From NCBI GenBank assembly GCA_019915135.1, contig JAHLMK010000010.1:1116001-1180000 (forward strand): a DNA stretch of 64,000 bases, in the 5' to 3' direction. Every line of letters begins with the position of its first letter. Position 1 is the first letter of the stretch. This DNA is from Strobilurus pachycystidiatus (lineage: Eukaryota > Basidiomycota > Agaricomycetes > Agaricales > Physalacriaceae). Position numbers and translations under genes: made by a program. Under the pieces are notes generated by a model. That model was not told where the DNA came from and made no database searches. It saw nothing but the letters and a program-made list of their open reading frames with translations. Of this stretch, positions 34,005-45,061 are shown piece by piece.

Positions 34005-35303
34005 ATGTCAATCCCGCAGTCAGCCTCCCTTTCCAGCGACTCCCCGATCCTCATGCTGCCAGTCGAGCTGCTTGACCAAGTGCTCGAGCACGTGATGGAG
34101 ATATCGAAACATCTCGGTCTGTGCGCGAGGTGTCGTCCTCTTTTTTACATCGAGCATCGCTTCATGCTTTTCACGTCGTCGGTGTCGCCAGTGCTCTCCA
34201 AGATATCGCCCCTACAGCGCGCGCTTTTCCCAGTCCCGACACCGTCACAACTTTCTTCGCACGTCATGATCGTCGCTGGCGAAAGTCTGTCAAAAAACTG
34301 GTCGTCACTCTCGCTGGCCCGTCCTCCACAACCACTTTCCTCCATGACTCCTTGAAGCTGGTCGCTCTCTTCGAGCACCTGGAAGTCGTGATCCTGCAGA
34401 ATGTTTCCCTCTTCACATGCCCTTGTACAGTGATTCCCCGACGCCGTTTTGGCGTCTTGAAATTCAACAAAGCACCCTGTCTCTTACCCGCCTCGAGGAC
34501 CTCCTCATAGTCTTCCCTTCCGTCACCTCGCTCACCCTCGACAAGTGTCGCGTTCCTTCTCACATCCCGCATGCCTGGGAAGGTGACCCGGAGTTCCCTT
34601 GTGCCACAAACATCAAAAACATGCACGTCGTTGCCCCCGACGATTTTTCTCTGGAGACAGAGTATCACCCTTTCATATCGGGTCCCAATCTGGAAACCCT
34701 CAGCATCTCGAACGTCAAACCAGGGGACCTGACTTCCCAGCTTGCACAGTGGATACACTTCATGTGCGAAGGGACATGCTCGTCGCTCGCAATCTCCATC
34801 GGTACGTGATTCAGTCACCAAACTTCGTCTTAACTCTCAATTCATCTTCAGCATTGCGGTCGGACCCCAGTCAGGCTTGCTGGGATGCGTATTGGCCGCT
34901 TTTCTACGCCTTTCCGCCAGCGCTCCGCCACCTGGACTTCCGGATCCATTTCGACGATCTTGTCGGTCTAGGTGGTATCTTCTACATTATACCACCCGGA
35001 CGCCTGACTGCCATCCATATCCACATTTGTGTTCAACCACGCAACCATTCCCTGTTTGGATACATTCCTCATTACCCAGTCAGCCGTTTTGACTGCCTTC
35101 TCGAAAAACTGACACTGGAGGACAGTTTCCAATCCCTTGAGATCGACATCGGTTTTGCCGATGTTGGGCTTGTAGGGACCGAAGCAATGCAAGACTTCTG
35201 CCGTCGTACGGTCCTCCCTGTCTTCCAATCCGAACTCATATGCGTCGCGCGGAACAAGCTCACGGTCACCGTTCGCGATGCCGCTATGTATACGGACTTC
35301 TAG
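34005..35303 (+). pseudogene. F-box protein gene with two frame breaks
   Basis: Starts MSIPQSASLSSDSPILMLP with an F-box start LPVELLDQVLEHV; about 34095-34115 the frame shifts and the F-box continues as SVREVSSSFLHRASLHAFHV. A second shift near 34420 leads to FWRLEIQQSTLSLTRLEDLL. After an intron (about 34802-34851) the last exon runs open to 35303, with LRHLDFRIHFDDLVGL and ending AAMYTDF. Leucine-rich pattern in the middle suggests substrate-binding repeats. The first break falls in the most conserved region and no good splice site explains it, so the gene is either inactive or the sequence has indel errors. Confidence 0.6.
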
Positions 35304-35417
35304 TCCAAATTCTGGCCTCATAATCATTTTTTGACAGACAATGGACACCAATCGCTCAATTCGTAGTTCTTTGCACATCTACTCCAGTAGCTCGATAGAC
35401 CCAGCAGTACTCGTACA

Positions 35418-35433
35418 TATATATATATATAGG
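35418..35433. repeat. TA dinucleotide microsatellite
   Basis: A short run of alternating T and A just downstream of the F-box gene. Confidence 0.8.
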
Positions 35434-35435
35434 AT

Positions 35436-36147
35436 TCAGAGATATTCCCGGAGAGCCTCCACAAGATCATACATATCGTCGGATTCTTCTTCAATCATCA
35501 GGGCCCCCAGGACAAGATCTCGCACCAACGTTGAAGGGGAATGATCTGAAAATAGGTCAGATGCATCCGAGAAATGACAGGAACACGTACAGCAAAGTGA
35601 TAGCAGACGTAGATCGTTACATGTCCTAATCTCCATCCGTTGGAAAGCTCCAGCCCATTTACGCTTTTTCAGCTGGTCCAACAGGAACGAGGCTTCGGAT
35701 TTCTGTTTGTGAATTGGAGGCGCTGGGAAGTATGTAATACCAGCAGCAAGTTCTGGAATCCCAAAAGAATAATCACCGCACGCGTCAATGGTAGAAATTT
35801 CAGAACGCACCTTGGACGTGTGTCAACTCGGCAATGTTGTCTAGGGCAGAACATAGATAGAGAATATGAGCGAGTGCATTCGGCAATTATTGCATACACA
35901 CCTCTGTTGGTACGGTCCGGGTTGTTGTACGCTTTGGTCAACTCCGTGGCGACGTCGGCTGCCAGCCCTGAGAAACTCGTTTACATTTCCTTCAGCATGT
36001 CGGGCGAAGCGATTACTCACTATCGCGCTCGTCCTCGCCCGCTTCCTCGACCGCATGCCGTATGATGTTGCGGAGTCCACGCATTAGTTCGGCGAGTTTG
36101 TTTTCAGCAGCGATGCTGACAGGTGTCGATATGCATACGTCACTCAT
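35436..36147 (-). CDS. Small five-exon protein of unknown function
   Basis: Exons joined in phase from ATG 36147: SIAAENKLAELMRGLRNIIR and HAVEEAGEDERD; intron GTGAGT...CTCAG; LAADVATELTKAYNNPDRTN; intron GTGTGT...CCTAG; DNIAELTHVQ; intron GTGCGT...TCCAG; ELAAGITYFPAPPIHKQKSE and FLLDQLKKRKWAGAFQRM; intron GTACGT...TTCAG; TLVRDLVLGALMIEEESDD and EALREYL-stop at 35436. About 165 residues, mostly helical, soluble. All four introns preserve the frame, so the model is well supported even though I do not recognise a family. Confidence 0.7.
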
Positions 36148-36330
36148 ACTGTCGATAATATAGTAGGAAGATGGGAGAGTTTCTCATACTGCTACTTGAT
36201 ATACTGTCCATCGACATGGAGATGCCAAACAAAGGATGGCAACTCGGCAAACCTGTGGCGCACTCACACAAGAAGGTTCTTAACGAGTTCACACACTTGA
36301 CAAGACCACAAAAATATGCATTATAAATGA

Positions 36331-37805
36331 CTACATTGATGATCTCAACCACTTCCGCCTGGCTCTACTACCCGTGCCGTCTCGAACATTGCGGAGTATT
36401 TTCATGCGATTCCAGATAGAGAGAAAGATCTTTGTATATATCACCGCGCGACGTTGTCCCATATAACGAACGGAGGTACGTATTTTGCTCAGCCCACCAT
36501 TCCCACATTCGGCCGCGCTGGTATTGACCTTGGCCAAAGACGGATTCGTTGCAGAATAGTTGGTCATGAAGCATGCCTCGCTGCACCTGGTGTGACCGGA
36601 GGCGTGAAACCCATCGATGCGAAAGAGCGAGAACCCAAAGAATTTGGGCTCCCGTGTCATGCAATATGGCTCCAAAGCGCAGGCAAAGTCGTAAACAATC
36701 ACCTCCGGCGCCGATTCCCACCGCGTGTACATGGCTGAGAATACATCGTTTCGTCCTTCGGCATTGGGAATGCAATGTTAGCCATATGCGATGCTGTGTC
36801 GACACCAGCAAGCCATGATGCCGCCTGTAAGTTTGCGCTTCCCATATTGATCGTAGAACTTGTTGCATTTGTCGCGCTCCTTGTTGGCCTGCTCTGCTTG
36901 GAGATCGTGTTGAAGTCCTGGGTACCGAGGGCGATGACGAATTTGCGGCATTGAGTAGTAGCAGCCTGTCTAACCGAACAAGATAAGTCAGAATCCGAAT
37001 TTGAGGCATCACGCTAGTGGACACACCTCCTCCCATTGTGTCTTGAGGATTGCATAATGGGTCAGGTATTTCATCGGGATCGATGATTCGCTCCGAGACT
37101 TGGAGAACCCGAAACAGAATCCATCCACACAATCGGCGAACTTCGTGGATGTTGAAGAAGACAGGATCCTGGTCTGGCCTGGAAAGGGCGGCATGTATGA
37201 CATGGTAGAGTGCGGGGATGCGGGCCAATTGCTCCAAGTTGGATGCACTCGAATCTTTGACATAATTTTTCAAAGCCCTCCACGGCACGTAGATTGACGA
37301 GCTGTAAGACTGATTCCTGTCCGCAGATCTGAAGGCGTGAGATGAGTGGGAGTGTTGAAAGTTTCTGCGTCAGACAGCTACCTGCAGAAAAAGCCTCTTC
37401 AGCTCCGGGACAGGCTGTCTTTGCGCCAGGTAAGCGTCTTTCCCCCACATGTTGTCGAAAGTGGTGTACAGATTGTAAACTGGATTGATGAAGTCATCAG
37501 TATCGGCAATGTACTGCTTCGTCTGTAGAGCTTTCTTGACCCGCTTCAGTCGAGCGAAATGCTGGACAGCATCTCCAGCATGTGAGCCATTCCACGTAGG
37601 GGCCTGGATAATCTTCAGCATATCCAGACGTGTTGCCTCGACATGAATGAACTTGATGTTTTTCGGATAGCGCCTTGAGCCATGCGTGGCGGAATGAACG
37701 TCATCAATGTACGTCGGGGGACAGAGGGAGGGAAGTCGTTGAATTTTGGAAAACGCCAGGACCATCCCGTCGAATATGACCTCCTTGGGCGTAGGGCCAC
37801 AAGAG
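36331..37805 (-). pseudogene. KDZ-transposon-associated (CxC5/CxC6-type) protein, inactivated
   Basis: Frames read GPTPKEVIFDGMVLAFSKI (about 37790), YNLYTTFDNMWGKDAYLA, SSASNLEQLARIPALYHV, CNKFYDQYGKRKLTGGIMA, CRHSIAYG, then a TAA stop (36778-36780), HCIPNAEGRNDVFSAMYTRW, EVIVYDFACALEPYCMTREP, GHTRCSEACFM, NTSAAECGNGGLSKIRTSV and YTKIFLSIWNRMKI. The order and spaced Cys/His pairs match proteins described in mushrooms as cysteine-cluster proteins accompanying Kyakuja-Dileera-Zisupton transposases. Besides the in-frame stop there are several frame changes. At least one intron remains (about 36970-37025). No intact transposase is visible nearby. Confidence 0.75.
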
Positions 37806-38054
37806 ACGCACTGGAAGTCGTTGTAGCTAGTAGTACTAGAACTAACACATCGTCAAGAGCTCAACTGGCAGTGCGAACCCTCAGATCGCTATCCTCAAAG
37901 TGAAAGCGACATAAGAGCATTGCAAACCGTCAGCGGCGAAACGCAAAGAGACGGCCAAAGTGTCGCGAGAAAGTCACGGCGCACGAAGCTAAAACTGCTA
38001 CGGTTGCATCCGCCGCTTGTGCATCGTGTCAGATGTACTGGTCAAGTTGCCGAG

Positions 38055-38600
38055 AGATGATGATCGGAAGGAAACAAGGAATCGCGTCTCAAGGGCGTCT
38101 CGTAAGAGTCTCGAGACCTCTGCGGATATCCGGGCCGAGCCGATAAGTCATGATCGGGCAGTCAATTGCGCTCATCGGGCGACCATCACCACGGCCTACC
38201 AGGCGCCTCCCAGGACTTTGCCCGGGCCCATGCTATTTTCTCTTAGCAGAGAGCATTGCACGTCGCCTGGAATAGACTTTCTCTGCGCCGACGCCGCTTC
38301 GTGTGTGGCTTGCAGTAGCGTGGGCTGGTATCAAAGTGGTCGGCGGATCTCAGTCATGCGCAGCTCTCACATCATACCCTCTCAAGCGAAGCATGACAGT
38401 GACCCAAACGACCAGATAAACGCAGGCGCAGAGAGACGACGCGACGATGCCCGGTGCGTGATTTGTTACCTTCGCCTTCCGCTTCTTCTTATTAGGATCT
38501 GGCTTTTTCTGGCCGTGGCTGCTTCTGGACAAATTCTACAAGTATGCTAGGTAGACCCGTGATCCAGAGACGCACCGCTCGCCAAAATCAGCCAAAACTT
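38055..38600 (+). repeat. Dispersed repeat family, copy E
   Basis: Plus-strand copy: ATGATGATCGGAAGGAAAC (about 38056), GCGTCTCAAGGGCGTCTCG and GTCTCGAGACC (about 38090-38118), head, one 121-bp unit (about 38230-38325), tail to about 38600. It separates the KDZ-associated pseudogene from the host-gene mosaic. Confidence 0.85.
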
Positions 38601-39950
38601 TGTCCCTCTCCTCCCAGGCTGTGAACTCGATGTGTTGTGCTAACAAATTTATTCATACACCTGAGAGGAAATTGAATTCTGACCTGTGTGTCGATGGCAA
38701 AGAGTGTGTCAAGACAGGACTACCCTTCCTGTTCGTTTTTTGATCAGCAGTATACTGTAGTTAGAAATCTGTATCGTGTATTCAATATCATCCGTATTTT
38801 AATTTGTAACAGTAGGAACGATCGTCTTCCTACTACAAAGTCGGTTTACGAGACTAATTTTAAGAGTACGGGATCACTACAACATTTCAGGTACTTCCCC
38901 TTGCAGCGAACATTCCCACGCCCTCCTTTTCCTCTTCCTTTCCACCATATCTAAGCTCCTGGACTCATACGTCTGCAAATCTGCTCTCGAAAATAGTCAA
39001 AAAACCATCTTCCAAACCGTTCAAGCGTGACAGGCGTGGGCTCCGCGGCAAGAGTGCTCCTCCAAGCTCCTCCCAAACCCGTAGTCCCTATCCCAAAGAT
39101 ACTGCTCCAAGAATATGCTCCTGCATCCTGATTGTCCGGCGCTAGCAAGGCCCTTCCTGGTGGAACATAAGCCAAAATTAGTAGCGTTCCCAAGGTTCGT
39201 TCTGCCCTTATCATTCCCGATTTACTGTGAACATGTCTCAGCGGACGAAACGTCTCGACGCTTTCCTGAATTCCGACGACTTTCTTACCGGAGTACCTGC
39301 TGGCAAGGGCGGGGAATAGACGCACGGGCAGGGTTGCGGTTGCAAACATGGGCGGATTGAATGGACATCTCACGATCGCCCGGATTATAGGGCATCGTGC
39401 GGGCCATGATTTCTCCTGTTCGTCATATAGGTGCATCGCGAAACGCCGTGTCCCTCCTGGGCAAACACATAATGACGACTTGAATCGTCAGCAATGGCAT
39501 CCACAAACCCCCATCGCGTACCGTCACTGCAACCTCACGAACTCCAGTGCCACGGAGAAGGCGCAGACCTCAGAATTCGACAGCCAATCAATGCTGGCCT
39601 AGTCCCTGGCAGTGCGAGGCTCCGAAGTCTGCATACACGCTCCCAAGACCAACGCTGTTCCATTCGCTTTAAACGGTGTGTAGAGTCAACGCTGGTGACT
39701 TTATCAACACGATACGGCGAATCACGGAGAGCAGGTTCATGACGAACCACCTGTATGTTTCTCACTATCCTTCCTTACCCCTGCTCACGACGAGGCAAAG
39801 GACGCCAGCCAACTTGCCATGTATGGCGCGGAGAATTTCCAAGGGCAAGGGGTATCATCGACAAGCTACGGATGAAGGTTAGTTCTATTGTCCATGTTCA
39901 TACGATACTCTCATGTTTGCTGCTTGTAGGTCTGGGTTGTAGCGTATGAC
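38601..39950. other. Degenerate region, no gene assigned
   Basis: A minus-strand frame at 38951-39200 reads LLILAYVPPGRALLAPDNQD and is unassigned. Plus-strand frames 39480-39950 may belong to further captured fragments but match nothing I know. Confidence 0.3.
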
Positions 39951-40029
39951 AGATTCGAGGTCAGCTCATACTCGTCCGGGAGCTCTTCGGTGCACTTTCA
40001 AGATGTCATAAGCGGCGCGTCTTCTTATA

Positions 40030-41740
40030 CGTTACAATCAATGTTGTCATGCTCAGGACGATGGCTCTCTTCGTGTATCGCGACGTGTGCCCTCTGCACC
40101 TTCACGCATCTTCCACAGGATATCAAAGAGGGACGCATTCTCTAGGCCAATACCGCCATTCTTGTCTAGACTTCGAATATCATCTCGCTATGCATAGCGC
40201 GGCAATACGTCCGTTGATTCAGAGGAAACAATGGTTGTTCTCAACATGGAGCAGCCTCAGCCCGTCATATTGCTCATTCTACTCGTGTGGATCAACCCGG
40301 TTGTCAATTCTGCCTACAAGGTCGCACCTCTGCCATATGATCGACTGCCACCGTTGGCAAATCACGACGCGGCAAGGCTCCCCAGAAACAGTCTTTCAAG
40401 GTCTCTGCCATCTCAACCGACGTGTGCATTAGCTGACTCGTTCTTAGTACCTCGACGTGTTTGCCGGAGCGCGTAGACGCCATGTTTGGTTCGGACTATC
40501 ACACGTCTCTGCGAAAGATTACATGGTTCTCATAACGATGATGGTCATCCAAGTTGGTGCAGACTTTGCCACGCCGGTGGGGATCAACCGCTTATACAGG
40601 TAGCTCATGTGCCTTCTCGCATGCACAACTGAAACTCACGCTCCCTCTCCAGCTATCTTGAGTGCGGAGGTTGATCACTCGAATACAGCCCCCTGGGTGT
40701 GGGTTGCATGGCTTTTCTTCGGCCCCGAAACTATTGATTTGGTGTACGTGTCTGGCGCTCAACGTCCTTTGCATGGTGAAGCTCTTTCGGCTGGGAGCGC
40801 AAGATGGCTGGACGCGTTGCTCGAAAAGAAGCGAGTAGAAATGAAGGGAATCGTCAAAGGCGGGATGTTGATTTTCGCCTTCAACCTCATGAAGTTCGTG
40901 CTACTAGATCAGCTTGACCTGACATGTCTGACCGCTTACAGTACCGTGATTCCCATGTGCACCCTGATGGCGACATTTGCTTCTTGGTACGCTGTCTTTG
41001 CCCTTTTCTTCCATGCACGGAAGTGACGTTTGTTCATAGGGCATTCTTTTCTTTCTTGCCCAAGACAATGACTCCAACAAACTATCATCATGAAGCACGA
41101 GCTCAACGCCTCGACAGTCTGCTCGAGCATGGCAATTCTCACTATGCTTGAAAACCAACTGGACAACCTCGGCTCGTTTGCAAACGAGCTGACCGCTGCC
41201 AATGCTTCTCTCGACCGACTGAACACTTTTCTCTTAGCTGTGCACCAACCATCCTTGTGCTATTTCCATTCGATGTTTGACGTTCACCAAATCCTGGACC
41301 GAACCTTTTCGATGCCTTCGCTGCAAAGGACGCCGCCGTCTTCGAAGGGGAGAACAGGTTCGGTTTCGGGCGCGCATCTGTCTCGTGGACGTCAAGTGAC
41401 GGGACGTTGACTTCACGGAGGAAGCGGGACTTTCATATCTGCATCGCTCATTTCAACTTGGTCAAAGACGTCGTTGTTGTTGATGGCGCTCCTCGGTACG
41501 GTCCTTTGACCTAATGCGATGTCGATCCTTATAAGCGATTTCAGGCGACATGCACTTCATCCCATCTGATCATGGGTCGTGGTCCAACCTTCCACGTGTC
41601 GGTGGTGTTGAATATTCCGCACAGGAGTCTTGGGTCCTCAATGCGACTATCAAGGTCGGTCTCCCCGTCAACGAGACCATCACGGTCCTCAATCAATCAA
41701 TCCTAGGACAATGGCTCCCAGTAGTGCTACAATATGCCTT
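40030..41740 (+). pseudogene. ABCC (MRP-type) ABC transporter relic
   Basis: Recognisable pieces in order: QDIKEGRIL and SEETMVVLNMEQPQP (about 40130-40260), VNSAYKVAPLPYDRLPPLAN (about 40305), LDVFAGARRRHVWFGLSHV, FATPVGINRLY, then NTAPWVWVAWLFFGPETIDL (about 40678). After a gap come SLDRLNTFLL (about 41210) and, at about 41550, MHFIPSDHGSWSNLPRVGGV and AQESWVLNATI, the region after the first Walker A in this family. Known role of the family: export of conjugates and drugs across membranes. Several stops and frame changes, and the stretch carrying Walker A and transmembrane helices are lost. Introns remain (about 40599). Confidence 0.75.
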
Positions 41741-41749
41741 TAGTCAAGG

Positions 41750-42325
41750 CTCTCGTTGGCTGCCAAGATGATTGGAACGCGCTCGACCACTTCGATCCGA
41801 CGACTGACAGTTGCCGCCTCTCCGCCACGTACGGCGCTCTCCAAGGCGAGACGTACAGTTTGCATGCTTTACACCAACGGGGACTGACCAAGACATGAGA
41901 ACACGACTGGTCCGATTCTCTTGGATTTCCTCAACCGGCACGACCGTTCGGAACGCTTGAGGACTCTGGTTACGCCCATGAAAAGTCTCTGTACATGGAT
42001 GCGTACGGTTGCAAGGCTTTCGTTCCCGAAACGTACTGGGTATCTGCTCCTGTTCAGATGACCGGGTTTAAACACCTGGCCACGATCACCGACTGCTTGT
42101 CAGTATCGGCGATTCAAATTCGACTACGACGGACACATCCATCGAGTTAAATACCGACATGGACTGCGACGGTGTTACTTAAGCCATCACGCTCACCGCG
42201 GCTTCGTCTGAACACGGGGCTGCGCCTACCATCTCCTACGTCAACTGTGATACCATCACTGGAACGAACAACGTCCAAGGTGGCACGACTTCGGCGTATA
42301 ATGGACTGCTACACTGACCTACTTT
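41750..42325 (+). pseudogene. Alpha-1,3-glucan synthase relic
   Basis: Starts GCQDDWNALDHFDPTTDSCR and YGALQGETYSLHALHQRG, then after a stop and shift YMDAYGCKAFVPETYWVSAP, PGHDHRLLVSIGDSN, IELNTDMDCDGVT, a stop, AITLTAASSEHGAAPTISYV and NCDTITGTNNVQGGT. The WN-LDHFDPTTDYRRL and DP-GFKAFVP patterns are characteristic of fungal alpha-1,3-glucan synthases, membrane enzymes making cell-wall alpha-glucan. Only an extracellular-region fragment is present, with two in-frame stops. It is fused to the preceding ABCC relic and to the following carboxylase relic in the same orientation. Confidence 0.7.
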
Positions 42326-42334
42326 TCTGACGGG

Positions 42335-44225
42335 ATTCTCGCCATGTCATGGTCTTCCTTCGCAGAGGAGATCGGATGGCCCATCATGATCAAGGCCAGT
42401 GAAGGAGGAGGAGGAAAGGGTTTCCGTATGTTGCAAGCAGCCGTCGCTTCCAAGAACGCGTTCCACGCCGTCGCTGGTGAAATTCCAGGTTTGTGCCCCT
42501 CCCTATGTTCACATTTGACTTGTCGCTGACGAGCTTAGTATAGGATCTCCCATCTTCGTCATGAAGCTAGCCGGCCAGGCTCCCCACTTGAAAGAGCAGC
42601 TTTTCGCAGATTAGTATGGCAACGTCATCTCGTTGATCGGACGCGACTGCTCGGTGCAGCGACTGTGCAGCGTCGTCACCAGAAGATCATCGAAGAGGCG
42701 CCGGTCACTATTGCTCCCGAGGCCACAGATGGAACGGGCCGCCGTTAAGCTCGTCGGATATGCTAATGCTGGGACTGTTGAATGTGGGTCTTTCTTGTAA
42801 GAATTTGTGCTGTATTGATTTTCTCGCCTTGGATCTCTACCGATCCGCAGAAGACTTTTTCCATTCCTTGAACTCAGCCCACTTCTTCAAGTCAAACATT
42901 CCACCACCGAGATGGTGTCTGGTGTCAACTTGCCTGCTGCTCAACTCCAGGTTGCCATGGGTATCCCTCTTCACCGCATTTGCCACATTCGTCAACTCCA
43001 CGGTGTCGCCCCCATGCAGCATCCGAGATACACTTCGATATGATCATGCCGGACGCCAACGCTTTACAGCGCAAGCCCCGCCCAAAGGGACACGTCGTTG
43101 CTGTCCGTATCACCGCCGAGAACCCTGACGCCGGCTTCAAACCATCTTCGGTTTCTTTGTAGGAGCACAACTTCCGCTACAACACCAACGTCTGGGGTTA
43201 CTTCTCAGTCAGGACCGCTGGTGGTCTCCACAAGTTTGCCGACTCCCAGCTCGGCCACATTTTTGCTTATGATGAGGACCGAAGCGAGAGGAGGAAGAAC
43301 ATGATCCTCGCGCTGCGGGAGCTCTCATTCGTGGTGACTTCCGTACAACCGTCGAATATCTGATCAATCTCTTGGAGCTCGAGCCTTTCCGGCTCATGGT
43401 CGACGCGAAGACGTGTTTGATCGAACAGGAGAACGCTCCTACCCAGCTGAGGAGTCCCAGTCGTGGAAAGCTGATCCGCAACTTCGTCGTCGCGGAGACC
43501 ACGTCAATGCTGGAGAGCAGTACGCTGAGATTGAGGTAAGCTACTTTGCGATGACTTGAAGACCACCGACTCAGTTCGTTCCCAGGTTATGAAGATGTAC
43601 ATGCCTCTTACTGCGTCTGAGGACGGAACAGTGCAGCTCATCAAGCAGCCTGGAGTCAGCCTTGAGCCGGGAGACATCCTCGGTATTCTTACCATGGACG
43701 ACCCCGCCCGCGTGAAGCACGCCAAGCCCTTCGAAGGACCTCCCCCGAGCTAGGAAGCCCTGGCGTCGTTGGCAACAAGCGCCACCAGACATTTGTTCGC
43801 TGCATGGGTGTCCTCGCTTGGACGGGTTTGACACGGCTGTCATGGCTGTCACCGTCAAGGACTTCGTTGAAGTCCTTCACAATCTCGAGCTTCCTTACGC
43901 CGAAGTCAGCGCCAGTCTCTCCGCGCTTTCTGGCCGTATACCCCATAAGTTCGAGGATAGCGTCCGCGTCGCTCTCGACGCTGCCAAGGCCAAGGCCGAC
44001 ACCAACCCGCTGTAGGGATCAAGAAGCTTTTGCAGCACTACGTGCAGAACAATGTTTTCGCCCAGGACAGGACAATGTTCCGCTCCTAGCTCTCGCCTCT
44101 CTTCGATGTTGTCGAGCGCTTCACGGGAGATTTGAAGGGCCACGAGCCGGAAGTCTTCACCGATTTGTTGGGCCGCTATGAGAGCATTGAGAACATGTTT
44201 GGTGGGAGCAGATTTGGACGATGGG
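42335..44225 (+). pseudogene. Acetyl-CoA carboxylase (multidomain) relic
   Basis: Order matches the fungal multifunctional enzyme: GWPIMIKASEGGGGKGFRML (ATP-grasp of biotin carboxylase, 42368), [78 protein letters not shown] (43079), [18 protein letters not shown], then VMKMYMPLTASEDGTVQLIK (biotin carrier domain around 43589; the biotinyl lysine is the K of V-M-K-M), DDPARVKHAKPFEG, LPYAEVSASLSALSGRIP and LSPLFDVVERFTGDLKGHE. Stops and frame changes throughout, and the carboxyltransferase domain is absent. Introns remain (about 42490-42543 and 43535-43586). Confidence 0.85.
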
Positions 44226-44560
44226 ACCATCGAAATCCCCAGCGTTTTGACCTGGCGTCGAACATTGGACAGTCCCACTCCCCTCCGTCGACTCCTCGTA
44301 CGCCGTCCATTGGCTTTGGGCAAGTCTCTGTCGTCTCGTCGTGTGAACACAACTTTATATTATATCTTCAGAGAGAGCCGACGTCAAGCATCGGGCAGCG
44401 ACTTGATCTACTTCATCAACAGGTCTCAGACCAAAACCATTCGCACTGGTGCAATCGCTATTCCCCAATCGCCCTTGTTCCGATGTTCGTGGCTGCAGCA
44501 AGGTTGCCGCGACTCAGCCGAGTACGCCCAGCGCCACGGCAAGAACAATTAGCCACCCAT
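44226..44560 (+). pseudogene. Further unidentified gene fragment in the mosaic
   Basis: After the carboxylase-like part the frame continues with IEIPSVLTWRRTLDS and then VNTTLYYIFRESRRQASGSD, LIYFINRSQTKTIRTGAIAI. The sequence looks like well-conserved coding DNA, but I cannot name the protein. It may be a neighbouring part of the carboxylase or a separate captured gene. Confidence 0.4.
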
Positions 44561-44564
44561 CAGC

Positions 44565-45060
44565 ACTCACAAAGATCGGCGATGATCTGGAACGGCTTCA
44601 CTTTCATTCTATGTGAGTCCCAGATATCATATCCATTCCCGGACAGTACTCATAACTTGGCAGATGTAATCAATGTACTTCTTTCAACCCAATCTTGACA
44701 TTTGTGATGTTTAAGAATACACCAAATCAACTTTTCCTTGTGCTTGAGCGAGAATACCGCCGAAAGCGGAGTCGGTAGAGAGCGCTGATGAGTGCCTCGT
44801 TAGAGGCGAACAGGACAGCGTACCCACATACAGGGTCCAGGAAACGTAACGCACCAAATTCGCCTCGAAACTAAATGGGTAGGTACATCTTGATCTATCT
44901 GATCTAATCGCGGTCCGAGTCGCCGTGCCTCGCTATGTCCGTATGGCAGTGCCGGAGACATTGTCCCTGGCACAAACCAAGACTTCCTCTGCTGTCAATC
45001 TCGAATACTCGGTAAGTTGCTTATCATTCGCCACAAATGCTCATTGAACGGCGTAGTACC
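44565..45060. other. Intergenic, between mosaic and membrane protein gene
   Basis: No confident coding sequence; it may contain a 5' exon of the following gene (an intron-like GTAAGT...CGTAG lies at about 45012-45056) but the phase does not connect. Confidence 0.35.
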
Positions 45061-45061
45061 T

